A stretch of DNA of 64,000 bases from Costus lasius (GCA_027563935.2 JANVAS020000203.1:1922001-1986000), one strand, 5' to 3'. Numbered from the stretch's first letter, positions 45,231 through 58,106 are shown. The notes: generated by a model from the sequence alone, not told the origin. Program-made: numbers and translations.

Positions 45231-45514
45231 CTACTGTGCGTTGTAATAGCATTGCAGTGCTCGCGTGGGTTTGCCTCTGGTTGCCCTAGTAGCCTTCTTG
45301 TCGGTCTACTAGATGAGCTAGCCTGCTAGGCTATCCGAGTCTCTAGCATCCTGTTATGGATCTCCATGGATTCCATTATGGACATTAGACTCTTGACAAT
45401 CTCGCTGACTTGCCTGAGCTCCTCATTGTGCTTAGTTTGAGTGGCAATGAAATTTTTGAGAAGTATCTCCATATTCAACTTTTGGGGGGCTTGGGGTTGG
45501 CTGTATTGTCTTTG

Positions 45515-46066
45515 CTAGAAGCCAGGGGGCGGTTGATTGTTAACTTGAGGTGCTGGGTTTTGGTTGTTCTTAAAAGAGAAGTTGGGATGGTTCCGCCACC
45601 TAGGGCTGTAAGTGATTGAGTATGGGTCGTTCTGAGGCCTAGAGTTATAGCTCCCTATAGCATTAACTTGATCAGTCTTACACTCGCCCTGTGTGGACAT
45701 CCCTAATTGGCAGTCTTGCATATGATGTCCTACATTACCACAAATCTCACAAGAAACATAATTAATAGTGGCAGGATTACTATTAAGAGAATCAATTTTA
45801 GGAGATAGAGAGTCAACTTTGGCTGCCAACGAAGTAATAGCATCTAGATCAAACCTACTTGACGCCTTGGCAGACGGCCCTCTCTCACTTGTCCACTGAT
45901 AGTGGTTTAAAGACATATCCTTAATAAGGTTCAACGCATCATCAACACTCTTATTCATAATTGTGCTATCGGCAGCAGCATCAATTGTCATGCAAGTATT
46001 GTAGTTTAGTGTGTTATAAAATGTATGGATAATTATCCACTTTTTGAGGACGTGGTGTGGACACAT
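45515..46066 (-). pseudogene. Gag C-terminal part of E with zinc knuckle
   Basis: Contains MNKSVDDALNLIKDMSLNHY, WTSERGPSAK, a predicted helix (DAITSLAAKVDSLSPKIDSL) and the knuckle CEICGNVGHHMQDC, then SPRWRNHPNFSFKNNQNPAP and Pro-rich sequence. Same order as D (62,578-63,406). Confidence 0.85.
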
Positions 46067-46224
46067 TCTCTGGAGTTCCTTGAATCAGTCCCATGCCTCA
46101 CATAACGATTCACCATCTTTCTAAATGAAGCTCGTTATCTGGTTCCTAAGCTGCATAGTTTTATTTGAGAGAAAGTACTTTGAGAGGAAAGAGTTCGACA
46201 GTTGCTCCCAAGTCATTATTGAAC

Positions 46225-46641
46225 CTAGTGGATGAGAGTGAAGTCATGCACGAGCCTTGTCCCTAAGAGAGAAAGGAAAAAAATTCTAAGTCGTAAAGCA
46301 TCACTGGTGACACCATTCATTTTTAATGTATCGCAATATTCAACAAATATAGAAATGTGCATATTCAGGTCCTCAGACGGCAAGCCTCCAAACTGGTTCT
46401 GCTGAACCATAGACAGTAGAGATGGCTTGATTTCAAAATTATTTGCTTCAATGTTAGGGCGAGCAATACTAGAGTGGATCCCTTGCATGTTCGGGGCTAT
46501 GAAATCCGTCAATGATCTTTGTCTGTTCATCTTAGGTTTCTGTGAAGTTTCTTTCCCTAACTGCCTTCTTCGGATGTGGAATGTTCTTTCGATTTCGGAA
46601 TCTTTCTTGAATAGTTTTCTAGAACACTTGGGCATAAACAA
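46225..46641 (-). pseudogene. Gag N-terminal part of E
   Basis: MNRQRSLTDFIAPNMQGIHS near 46,530, then LLSMVQQNQFGGLPSEDLNM and LRLRIFFLSLLGTRLV: the start and capsid segment of Athila gag. A frame change near 46,225 separates it from the C-part. Confidence 0.85.
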
Positions 46642-46781
46642 TCAGCAGTTAGAACTAAGAGAGAAGACAAGCAATAATAACAAAAGCAGAGTAAAGACAT
46701 AGTTAAACAAAACTAAAAATAGAAAATAACAAAAAATCTAGTCTAACAATCCTTAAAAAGGGTCAATATTGGCGAAATTGA

Positions 46782-46799
46782 TCACCAGTAATGGCGCCA
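46782..46799 (-). other. Primer-binding site of E (decayed tRNA-Asp type)
   Basis: tcaccagtaatggcgcca in + reading, matching the tRNA-Asp end best over the terminal tggcgcca. Confidence 0.65.
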
Positions 46800-46805
46800 A
46801 AAACT

Positions 46806-48025
46806 TGATGGGCTACTGCAAGTGCACGGCCTATCTAAGTAATAAAAATATCATCCCACATAGACCAATGGCCAAATACCAACCTATCTTAGGATTATTA
46901 GCTAGATGAATAAGAAAAGAGTTGAATTTGAACTTAACTATGTTGTTGGAAGTATTAAAGAAATAAAATGGGATTGTAATCAAATTAAGGAAGCTCAAGA
47001 CTTTTGGGTTCACCACTCTACATCTTATGACTTTACCAACAAAATATATCTTAAGAAAGATTTTACTGTGCTGAAGGGGATTTATCCGAATGTACAGATT
47101 GCCCCCTTCCAGTGGTACAACTAGTCTCTACCTGAGTTAATCCCCTACTTTCATTGTTATTAACTCAAAATAAACCCAATGAGTTATAGACAAATATTGT
47201 AAAAATCCCAAAAGTTGATTCGAACTACTTTCGTGATCAAATCAACATATCCAAAAATTGTAAGTCCAACGTCGTAATTCACTTTTTAGTACTTCTTGTG
47301 ACATCTAAAATATGCAAATTATGGCTAGTAATCAACATGTAAAACCACAATAATAATTGAATCAAACACAAGTAAATTACTTCAAAAAGATGAAAATCAA
47401 TGATTAAGTCATAATAACATAGAGGGTTATGCCCTAGTCATGAAGTAAAAGTTACGCTAACATGATCATCGTGTTAATGCTATAAAAATCCATTTTTTAA
47501 ATTACAATTGGCAAATAAAATAGGAAATCGATAAGATGGATAAAATTTGAGGCTCCCTCGAGAAGATCGATGCCAATTGGCTGAAAAAATGAAGCTTTTC
47601 TGGTGATGAAATGCCTTCCACCGCCAGTCGCCTTAGGTTTCACTCCTTTGTCGAATTTGCCTTGCAAATTAGCCGAAAAGTTCCAATAATTGCTCCTTCA
47701 GCCACTTATATAGTTACCCTCCTTCCAATTAGGTTTTCCCTAAAATTTGGCTTGAAAATGAGCCAAATCGGGCAAGAAACAGGGTCAAACTCGAATTTGG
47801 CAGACAAAATTATGGCCGTGACAGATATCACAAGCGGGCCATAATTCTTTCTGTGAATATTGTCAAAAGAATCTGGGAGAATTATGCCCGTGATGAAAAT
47901 CACGGGCAAGCCGTAATTCTTTATGTGAAAAATGCCAAAAAGCGCTAAAGAAATTATGGTTGTGACTGTGGTCATGGGCTGGCCGTAATTCCTTCTGTAA
48001 CTTTTGTGATTTGCATCGAGGAAGT
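46806..48025 (-). repeat. 5' LTR of E, incomplete
   Basis: Starts (low end) tgatgggctactgcaagtgcacgg, sharing 'gcaagtgcacgg' with the A-D LTRs. Near 47,810-47,995 it has a variant palindrome array (attatgcccgtgatgaaaatcacgggcaagccgtaat). Broken at 48,025 by D. Confidence 0.7.
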
Positions 48026-49828
48026 TGTTGTGTTCGCAAGTGCATGGATACCCGAAGTAATAAAAAAGATATCGAACCACAGAGACCTCGTTTCTCAAGT
48101 ACTGAATAGTTGATTTTTCACTAGCTAGGCAATTGAATATGATGTAAGCGAATAATCAGAAAGTACACGAAAAGTCAGAGAGAAAAACTGGGATTAGGGT
48201 TTCATCCACCTTAATTTCAATGACTAGATATAATTAAATGATCGTCATTTTATTCTTATTATGATAAAGATATAATTTACTTTATAAAGAAATTATCTTG
48301 CTTTCGCACAAACATTTATAAAGAACCAATCCTCACTTTCGCACAAGATTTATTCAATGCTAAAGATAAGTAAATCATTGATAAGAAGATTTAAGATCAC
48401 TTTCATGCATCCAATCTTTATGTCAATCATCTCAATTGAAAACTAAATACTTTCATACTTTAGATTCACAAGTTCTACTTAAGATTTTCCAACGATCCGA
48501 TACCTAATTTCTTATGATATCTTCTTATTTAACTCATTAATTCTCCCTAGATCAGAATTATCAACAAGTCAATAAACTTCTAAAATCTAGAAATAAGAAC
48601 AAACCTAATTGCTTACGATGAGTTGCTAAATCTCAATTTTAGGGTTCCAAGTTTTGCAAGTGGCTTTTCAGTCTATATCACAAAAACTTCAATTCATGTT
48701 GACAATATGAAACTAGAAACGATTAAAGACAATCATCACTTAAGTAGAATTATTATAATAAAAGTATCCTGAATAAATAAAGATCATCTAGTCAATATGA
48801 AATTAAGGGGATTTCACCCCATGTCCCAAAAAGTGTTTAAGCTAGCATGGTAGAAGAATTACAATAAACCATAGTTTAGAATGATCAAAAATCAAAGAGA
48901 AAGAAGAAGTTTTACTAAACACAGGGCTGTAATGAAAATTATAGCCCATAATTTTCGTATGAACAGTGCAAGCATCCCTTCTTTCTTTGATTTCTCCTCT
49001 AATCGATCTCCTTTTGCTCTGAGACTTCTGGGGTATGTTCTCCTTTTCCAGGTCTAGCTTCCCTCAAATTTCACAGCTGGAGATGCTCTGTACACTTCGC
49101 GGGGGTGAACCCTAGGGCAGTAGTGAAGATAGCGATTTCTCCCTGAAACACTGATCAAAATTGGGGTTTCCAGTTCGCTGATCTTCTCCTTTTCATCTAG
49201 AGTATTCTCCTTTTTACAGATCTTGAATTGGTGGTCTAAATCGTCCGCAATTATCCGCGCAGAAATCGGGCTTCAATAAGACTAGGAAAATCGGCTGTCT
49301 GGAATACAATTACGGCCGTAATTTCCATTACGGCAATGCCGTAATGTATTCGGGTCAAAATTCTGGAATAATTAGGTGCTGTAGAAACAACCACGGCAGT
49401 ACCGTGATCGCGCAAAACCTTCTGGAAAGAAATCACCCAAAATTACAGCCCGTAATATTCATTATGGCAGTGCCGTAATATCTACAAATCTTTCTAGATA
49501 GAAATCGACTGAAATTACGGCTTGTAATATTAATTACAGCAGTGCCGTGGTTTATTCTGTAGGTTTAGTAAAACCACGGTACTGTAATATTGATTACGGT
49601 CCTACCGTAATTTGGTCCGAAGCTCCGATTTGCGTGAAATTTGACATGTAATCTTCTCTTGATGATGAGAATTTGTCTATGCACTTGAATTGCTTGAAAA
49701 CGCCTTAAAATGATGCCATTTTACCTGAAAATGATCAAAGACTAGAAAAAGTGTAAATTCTGCAATATTTGATAAATAAGGCATGAAAATAAGCAAAAGA
49801 GCATGAATATGACACAAAAGACCTATCA
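48026..49828 (-). repeat. 3' LTR of D
   Basis: tgttgtgttcgcaagtgcatgg (low end) to acctatca (high end). The usual 'aaattttggtgtcatca' terminus is lost to a deletion of roughly 40 bp. Palindrome array at 49,310-49,615. Confidence 0.78.
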
Positions 49829-50191
49829 AATACATAAGGCTCAAACTTTGCTTGTCCTCAAGCAAAATCAAAAACTGGTTAAAATAATAAACTTTCTTAT
49901 GAAGAATGAATTTCTAAAATATAATCACTAATGAAAAATCTCACCAAATGTTACATAGAATTTCAAATAAATATATCATTTTTTGAATTCAATCCTCAAG
50001 ATCTATGACAATCAAATAAAATTTCATAACTCATATAATAAAAAGAATTTCAATCTCAAGATTTCACTCAATTTTAGTTCAAATCTACCATAGTTTTGTT
50101 TACAAGAATAGGATTTCCAAGATCTTTTTCCACTTAGAATTTTTTAGTTCCTCCCTTTTTTTGTATTGTTTACATTCTCTAATTCGATTAC

Positions 50192-52056
50192 TGTTGTAGT
50201 CTGCAAGTGCATGGATACTCGAAGTAATAAAGAAAGATATCGAACCACAGAGACCTTATTGTTAAGTACCAAATAGTTGTATTATTACTAGCTAAGTAAT
50301 CAATTATGATGAAAGCACAAACGGAAAGTAAACTAGATATCTGAGAGAAACTGGGACTAGCATTTCATCCACCTTAATTTCATTGACTAGATATGAATAA
50401 AAGGTCGCCAGTCTAATTTTATCATGATAAAGATATAATTTACTTCATAAAAGGATTATCTCACTTTCGTGCAGACAATCATGCAGGGACCGATCCTCGC
50501 TTTCGCGTTAGATCTATCCCAAGCTGAAAATAAGTAAATCATCAATCAAAGAACTCAAGGATCACTTTCGTTCATCCGAATCCTAAGTTGATTATCTCAA
50601 GTAGAATCTCAAGGATCATTTTCGTGCATCCGAGTCTCAACACAGGTTCTACTTATGGTTCTCCAACGCTTCGATCCTCACTTTCGCACATGATCTTTAC
50701 GTTTAACAAAATAACTCAATCCTAGATTCAAATTATCAAACAAGGCAATTATTCTTCTAAAATCGATAAATAAGAATTAACCTAATTTCTTACGGCGAGT
50801 TCCTAATATTCAATTTTAGGGTTCCAAGTTCTCAAGCAAATCACCTTTCGGTCCATATTGCGAAAACTCTAAAATCATGCATGATAATAAGAAAACTATA
50901 GAGAATTATAGGCCATCATCACATAAGTAGAATTATCATACTAAAATTATTCTAATGAAATAATAATTATCTAGTCATAAAAAAATAAAGGGGATTACAC
51001 CCCATGTCCCATATGATGTTCAAGCTAGCATGGAGGAAGAATTACAATAAATTATAGTTCAGAACGATCAGAAATCGAAAAGAAGGAAAAATCAACTTTA
51101 CAGCACAGCTGTAATGAAAATTATAACCGTAATTTGCTCCAAGAACTCGCGGTGAACAATACCGGCGCCTACTCTTTTGTTGATTTCTCCTTCGATCGAG
51201 ATCCTTTCTCTCTAAAACTTTTGGGGTATCGTCTCCTCCTCCAAGCGAAGCTTCTCCTCAAATTTCACGGCCGGAGATGTGCTGTATGCTTCCCGGCGGC
51301 GAAACCTAAGGCGGCGGTGAAAAACTCAATTTTTCCCTCAATAGTGGATGAAAATTAGGGCTTTTTCCCTTGGCGTGTTCTCCTGCTCGGAGGCTCTCCC
51401 TTTCCTTCTTACGACGTTGGGTTTAAAGGCCTGGATCGTCCGTAATCGATCGTGCAAAAATCGGGCTTCAATTTGACCGTGGAAGTCGCGAGCCAGAAAT
51501 AGAATTACAGCCGTCATTTCTGTTACGGCACTGCCGTATTTTCTTTAAGTTCTTCTGTACAGGATTCGACTAGAATTATGGTACCATGAAAATGATTACG
51601 GTAGTGATGTAAGTGCTGGAAATCTTTCGGGTTGGAAGTCGCTTCAAAATACGGCACCGTGATTTTAGTTACGACAGTGCCATAATTTCGGTGATATTTT
51701 CTATACAAAATCATCCCAAAATACGGCAGTGCTCCAATATTATGGTAGTACTCGAAATTACGGTACCGTAATATTAATTACGGCACTGCCATAATTTGGT
51801 ATGTGGCTTTGATTTACGTGAAATTTGTCCTGTAATCTCTTCTTGATGATGGGAATTCTTCTATGTATCTGATTTTGCTTGAAAACGCCTTAAAATTGTG
51901 CCTTTTTTTTTTTCTGAAAATCATCAAAAACCAAAGTAGAAGTAGATTCTGCAATATGTGATAAAAAAAGGCATAAAAATAAGCAAAGGAGCATAAATAT
52001 GGCACAAAAAGACCAATGAAATGACACAAAATATACTAAAAATTTTGGTGTCATCA
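50192..52056 (-). repeat. 3' LTR of C
   Basis: 1,865 bp, tgatgacacc...actacaaca on the minus strand. CTTTCGTGCA boxes at 50,460-50,700, palindromes at 51,505-51,800. Confidence 0.9.
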
Positions 52057-54590
52057 AACACATAAGGCTCAAACTTTGCTTGTCCTTAAGCAAATAAATA
52101 GAATAAAGAACAATGCTATGAAAAATATGCTCTCTTATGAAAAATAAATTTCTAAAATATAATCACTCATGAAATATTCCACCAAATTTTTGCACAAAAT
52201 TTCAGATAAATACACTGTCCTCTGAAAGTAATCTTTAAGATTCACAGCTTTGATCAGATAAATACACCAAATTTTTCCACTCAAAACCTTTCTTTTCTAA
52301 ATTTTCTTTTATTGTATTTTTGATGGTATATACCCACATAGATACACACTTTTTATTTTGACTTCAACCCTTGTCTTCGGTACGACTATCAATTTTACAC
52401 TGTGCCAAGTAGGGGGGTTATTTTTCTTTTTCTCTCTTTCCCTTTTTACAAACTTCAACCCATATCTTTGGTACCACTGTCAATTTTACACAGTGCCAGG
52501 TAGGGGAGTCATTTTCTTTTTGGATCTTGAATTCTTTCTTCCCAACAAATAGTAAAATAGACTAAACATCAACTAGGTTAATCAATTGATATCAATTCAA
52601 AAATTACACTCATATGCTCATTTTATTCAAAAAAAGGTGTTTCACTCTTAGATTGCATTCATCAAACAGCATACCTACCCAAAAACCATATGCATCACTC
52701 AATGAAAGATTTCAACAAGTAGTTATCTATTGAAGAAATAAATTCAACATAATAGGAATATCTCCATTCATAGACAGTGACATGCATAAACATAGAAAAA
52801 ATTCACTCACCTCTCATCACATGGATTCAAGTCATAAAAATTTTTAAACATCAAAAACATCAAAATCAATGCAAAAAGTGTGAAGCATGAAACTCATGTA
52901 GTCAAAAGATGTAAAGTGATAGATTCAATAATCACATAAGGCTCAAACAATGCAAAGGATGTACAATGATAAAAATTTTAGGAGAAGAAAAGTATAGATA
53001 ATCATATCAAATCACAAGAAAGTGCAAACAATACTCACAAAACTATGTGGCAAGCTTAATCATCGTCCGGTGTAGCGTCGGGGCAAGATGTGGATGGGTC
53101 CAAAGATGTGCCATCTGAAAATTTTTACATGTACGATTTAAGGTACAAAAGGCTCAAACCAAAAATAGTCTCTTACTAAAAAAAATAGAAATCAGAGATA
53201 TCATCGGTGGTCCAAAGAAGGTGCTGATGGAGAGATCTGATGCAGGTGAGAAGCAGAGGTGGAATAGATGCTAGCTGAAGAGCTGCTAGCGATGATGGTG
53301 GTGGTGCCGACAATAGAGTGATGATGAGTAGTCTCCAGTGGCCAGTTGGAGATTAAAGTCCTGAAGGCAAAGTCATCGGCTAGTGGGCTACAAGAGATAA
53401 TGCTCCATAGATAAAGAATAATCAGAGTCAATAATGAGGATCCTACTGCAAAAATTAAAATCAATAGAAATAGAGGCAGCAAAAGAAGTAAGAGGCTGCT
53501 AGTGGTAGAATCTAGTGTCGACGGCTGGAAACAATGATGTCAGAGGCAGTTAGAGTGGTGGTGGTTGGGCTAGCTAGAGGTGCTGCAAATCTAGAGAAGA
53601 AGCTGCAGGTGTCCAAGGATAGCAGAGCAGTAATTCAGTTGCAAAAAGTAGCTATACCGAAGAATAAGATTTAATGATCCATAAAGAAAATAGACAGAAC
53701 CATGTAGTAGAATAAAACTTGTTCTTTCCGGGCGTATGAAAATTAAAGGATCAAAATCTGTCAGGAATTTAGGGTATTAACAGAAAGAAGGCTAATCAGA
53801 TTTTTAAATCAAAAACTGCACAGAAGTTAACTAGTTACCAAAAGTTACCATGCTTCCTAGAGTTGTCAGAAAATATTTTAATGAAAACAACAAATCCAAG
53901 AGATAGAATGAAACATGTACTTCCAATTTCAAGTGAAAGATCGGGTTCCAACTCATCAAAGCATCTTAAAAACTAGCAGCAAAAACGCTAATCAGAATAA
54001 TCAAAAGAAAACTACTGCAGAAATTAATCAAGTCCCAAAAGATGCTATGTGTTATAGGATGCTCCATGAACTTTAAAATTCAATAAAAATATCCAAATAA
54101 TAGACAAGGATGAGTAGTTCATGTTTGCGCCAAAGATCAAAAATTTTCCTAACCTAGTTTCTTAAAATCACAACGAGAAAACAACTAACCAGATAAGCAA
54201 AATGCAGATTTAAAATTACGGGCGTGAAATTCCTTATGGTAGTGCCGTAATATGCACAAAATTCTCGGATTAGAAATATGATGAAAATACGGTACCGTGA
54301 AAATGATTACGACACTGCCGTATTTTTCAAAGAACTTTCTGGTCAAAAATACTCAAAAATACGGCATGTGAAGTAGAAAACGGTTGGAAATTACGATACC
54401 GTAAAATTGCTTACGGTAGTACAGTAAAAGAGGCAAAACTCTCAGGATGAAATCAGACCAAAATTATGGCACCGTGTAAAAGATTATGGCAGCGCCGTAT
54501 TTTACGCAAAATTTGATTTTCCTTGCAAAAAGAGAAGAAAATTTAATTCTAAAAATAAACTAAAATAAAAGAAACTAAACTAAGTAGAGT
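52057..54590 (-). other. 3' non-coding internal region of C
   Basis: AT-rich. Holds the paired 'ggtaccactgtcaattttacacagtgcc' modules (52,355-52,416; 52,451-52,510), family-specific sequence matching A (1-1,160) and B, and an internal palindrome array at 54,215-54,515. No convincing gene. Confidence 0.6.
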
Positions 54591-54591
54591 A

Positions 54592-54617
54592 CTTGGGTTG
54601 CCTCCCAAGAAGCGCTA
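54592..54617 (-). other. Conserved hairpin next to ORF 3' end (C)
   Basis: Same CTTGGGTTGCCTCCCAAG/AAGCGCTAATTT block as in A and D. Confidence 0.6.
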
Positions 54618-54712
54618 ATTTTTAGGTCTATAGCTTGACCAAAACTCAAATATCATAGTGAAGCAGGAGAATCAGTACCATAGTAAGTAGCATACAATTT
54701 TCTGCATTTTCT

Positions 54713-55859
54713 TTATCCTGAAAGTTTAGCCACTAATCCAAACATCCAAAATTTCATGTAAATCACAATTGACATGGCTTTATCAAATATGCAGAAATCA
54801 AAATCAAAATTTTCAATTCCACTCAAAGGGTGTTCAATGATCTTCCTATATTTATCAGTAAGCAAAATCATTAGTCCTTTCTTCAAATTTATATCTTCAA
54901 TTGCAATAGGACTTCCATCAAAAGATTCAAATATTGGATCATCAAAATAGTCTTTGTGTCTCACTTTAGATTCTTCAATAAAGCATAATTTTTCAAATAA
55001 ATCAGTAGACATGGGCAAAGCATCAGAGTGAAATTCATCAATTTTTGTAATATTCAAATCCTTTTCAAGTTCCTCATGTCTAACATCAAATAATTTATCA
55101 ATTTCAAAATTATCAACAAAATCAGAGTAAGATTTTTTCTAAATCAGTCCCCTCATATGTTTCCTCATATTTAAGCACAAATAATATATCATCAAAAGAA
55201 TCAATTTTATAACTTTCACTATAATCAAAAGGGGATTTTTCAAAATCAATTTTCTCAAACTTTTCCACAAATAAATTATCAAATGAATCAATTTTACAAT
55301 TATCAAAATCAGAGTGAGATTCATTAATGTTTACATAAGGCTTAATCTCAAAACAGTCATAATCAGAGGGGGAATTTTCTAAATCAAATTTCTCAGTTTC
55401 CAAATCAAACTCAAACAAACAAGCTTGTTGTGCTATCTGGGTTTCCAAAATTTTCTTATGAGCTGTTAAAGATTCTACTTGAGATGCAAGTTGACTAACC
55501 ATTCCCTAAAGATCCTCAATTTCTTTGTCTTGATTTTTCATGAATTTTTCAAGCATGGATTTTAACCTAGATTTTTTTGTATCCTCAAAGTATGGTTCAG
55601 AAACATGATTTGAAGGAGTTAAAATTTGGCAATCAAAAGTATAATGATCAAAACATCCACAAATATCACATCTAATAGAAGAATAAGATGTCCTAACAGG
55701 GTGCATATAAGAGTGTAATTTCAATTTATCTACAAGAGTGCACAATGAATCATCTTTATACTTACCTTGTGGCATGTATACCTCACCTCTTTCAGTTGCC
55801 TTCGAGTAGAGATTAAAAGACATAACTTCGAGTCTATCAAGAACAGAAAGATTATCCAA
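54713..55859 (-). pseudogene. Gag-like acidic coiled-coil ORF of element C
   Basis: Minus strand from 55,859 (MDNLSVLDRLEVMSFNL; ERGEVYMPQGKYKDDS). Intact knuckle CDICGCFDHYTFDC. Coiled coil SRLKSMLEKFMKNQDKEIED, then a TAG at 55,506 and continuation in the same frame (VSQLASQVESLTAHKKILET). Acidic repeats ENSPSDYDCFEIKPYVNINE, FDNCKIDSFDNLFVEKFEKI and YKIDSFDDILFVLK follow. A frameshift near 55,130 leads into MNITKIDEFHSDALPM, INLKKGLMILLTDKYRKIIE and FGLVAKLSG, ending at 54,713. This is the best-preserved copy of the family ORF: about 380 codons with one stop and one frameshift. It was presumably intact in the source element. Confidence 0.75.
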
Positions 55860-56052
55860 CAGTAATCAATCAAAAATAATTTTTTTTTCTCAGAATAAAA
55901 ATACAAGCAAATTCAAAATTTTCAGATATCACAGTTCTATCACACATGTGAAAATCTAAAACCAGCAAAAATAGAAAATAAAGTAAAATCTAAAACAAAT
56001 AAAACTTAGTCGAGCAATACTAACAACTATTTTGATATTAACAAAACTAAGG

Positions 56053-56070
56053 TCCCCGGCAACGGCGCCA
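56053..56070 (-). other. Primer-binding site of C (tRNA-Asp type)
   Basis: tccccggcaacggcgcca in + reading, full match to the tRNA-Asp 3' end as I know it; six bases from the LTR. Confidence 0.85.
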
Positions 56071-56076
56071 AAAATA

Positions 56077-57934
56077 TGTTGTAGTCCACAAGTGCACGGA
56101 TACTCGAAGTAATAAAGAAAGATATCGAACCACAGAGACCTTATTGTTAAGTACCAAATAATTGTATTCTTACTAGCTAAGCAATCAATTATAATGAACG
56201 CACAAATGGAAAGTAAACTAGATATCTGAGAGAAATTGGGACTAAGGTTTCATCCACCTTAATTTCAATGACTAGATATGAATAAAAAGGTCGTCGGTCT
56301 AATTTTATCATGATAAAGATATAATTTACTTCATAAAAGGATTATCTCACTTTCGTGTAGACAATCATGCAGGGACCGATCCTCCCTTTCGCGCAAGATC
56401 TATCTCAAGCTGAAAATAAGTAAATCATCAATCAAAGAACTCAAGTATCACTTTCGTGCATCCGAATCCTAAGTTGATTATCTCAAGTGCAATCTCAAGG
56501 ATCACTTTCATGCATTCGAGTCTCAATGCAGGTTCTACTTATGGTTCTCTAACGCTCCGATCCTCACTTTCGCACAAGATCTTTACGTTTAACAAAATAA
56601 CTCAATCCTAGATTCAAATTATCAAACAAGGCAATTATTCTTCTAAAATCGATAAATAAGAACTAACCTAATTTCTTACGGCGAGTTCCTAATATTCAAT
56701 TTTAGGGTTCCAAGTTCTCAAGCAAATCACCTTTCGGTCCATATTGTGAAAACTCTAAAATCATGCATGATAATAAGAAAACTACGGAGAATTATAGGCA
56801 ATCATCACATAAGTAGAATTATCATACTAAAATTATTCTGATGAAATAATAATTATCTAGTCATGAAAAAATCAAGGGGATTACACCCCATGTCCCATAT
56901 GATGTTCAAGCAAGCATGGAGGAAGAATTACAATAAATCATAGTTCAGAATGATCAGAAATCGAAAAGAAGGGAAAATCAACTTTACAGCATGGCTATAA
57001 AGAGAATTACAGACGTAATTTGCTCCAAGAACCTACGGTGAACAATGCTGGCACCCACTCTTTTGTTGATTTCTCCTCTGATCAAGATCCTTTCTCTCTG
57101 AAACTTCTGGAGTATCGTCTCCTCCTCCAATCGAAGCTTCCCCTCAAATTTCACGGCCGGAGATGCGCTATACGCTTCCCGGTGGTGAAACCTAAGGCGG
57201 TGGTGAAAAACTAAATTTCTCCCTCGACAGTGGATGAAAATTAGTGCTTTCGCCCTTGGCATGTTCTCCTCCTCAGAGGCTCTCCCTTTCCTTCTTACGG
57301 CATTGGGTTGAAAGGCCTAGATCGTCCACAATAGATCGCGCAAAAATCGGGCTTCAATTTGACCGTGGAAGTTGCAAGCCAGAAATAGAATTACGGCCGT
57401 GGTTTCTGTTACGGCAATGCCATATTTTCTTTAAGTTCTTCTGTACAAGATTCGATTAGAATTACGGTACCATGGAAATGATTACAGCAGTGCCATAATT
57501 ACTAGAAATCTCTCGGGTCGGAAGTCGCTTCAAAATATGGCACCGTGATTTTAGTTACGGCAGAGCCGTAATTTCGGTGAAATTTTTTATACAAAATCAT
57601 CCCAAAATACGGCAGTGCTCCGATATTACGGTAGTACTCGAAATTATGGTATTGTAATATTAATTACGGCATTGCCATAATTTGTTATGTGGCTTCGATT
57701 TGCATGAAATTTGTCCTGTAATCTCTTCTTGATGATGAGAATTCTTCTATGTATCTGTTGCTTGAAAACGCCTTAAAATCTTGCCTTTTTACCTGAAAAT
57801 CATCAAAAACCAAAGTAGAAGTAGATTCTGCAATTCTTGATAAAAAACGCATAAAAATAAGCAAAGGAGCATAAATATGATACAAAAAGACCAATGAAAT
57901 GACACAAAATATACTATAAATTTTGGTGTCATCA
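56077..57934 (-). repeat. 5' LTR of C
   Basis: 1,858 bp. CTTTCGTGCA boxes 56,340-56,590; palindrome array 57,390-57,680, which is about 250-545 bp from the LTR 5' end and so in U3. Confidence 0.9.
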
Positions 57935-58106
57935 ATTACCACCTTTTTTCTGGTGACGAATTTAGAGTACACTAGTCACATAACCAATGCAACAGAATGC
58001 ATATCTCTTAGGTAGAAAGAATCATACACAAGATAGTGGAGTTAATGTGAAACAATTTCTCTCCATGGCATGTACCCACATAGATATATATATATTTTTT
58101 TGCTTG

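Larger units (their letters stand above)
43791..48025 (-). mobile_element. Truncated Athila element E
   Basis: Minus-strand order: LTR (46,806 to 48,025, cut by D), PBS 46,782, gag, protease, first 70 residues of RT, then loss of homology at 43,791. Many stops. Gag, protease and RT sequences are typical of plant Athila elements. Confidence 0.82.
50192..57934 (-). mobile_element. Complete Athila-type non-autonomous element C
   Basis: LTRs 50,192-52,056 and 56,077-57,934; target duplication ATTAC (50,187-50,191; 57,935-57,939); good PBS at 56,053. The internal region of about 4.0 kb has one gag-like ORF and no pol. It is inserted in the 3' non-coding part of D: sequence left and right of C joins into the same module order as in B. 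Confidence 0.9.

Noticed and set aside
43791..46641. Active Athila element
   Set aside because: Multiple stops, frame changes and loss of RT palm and integrase.
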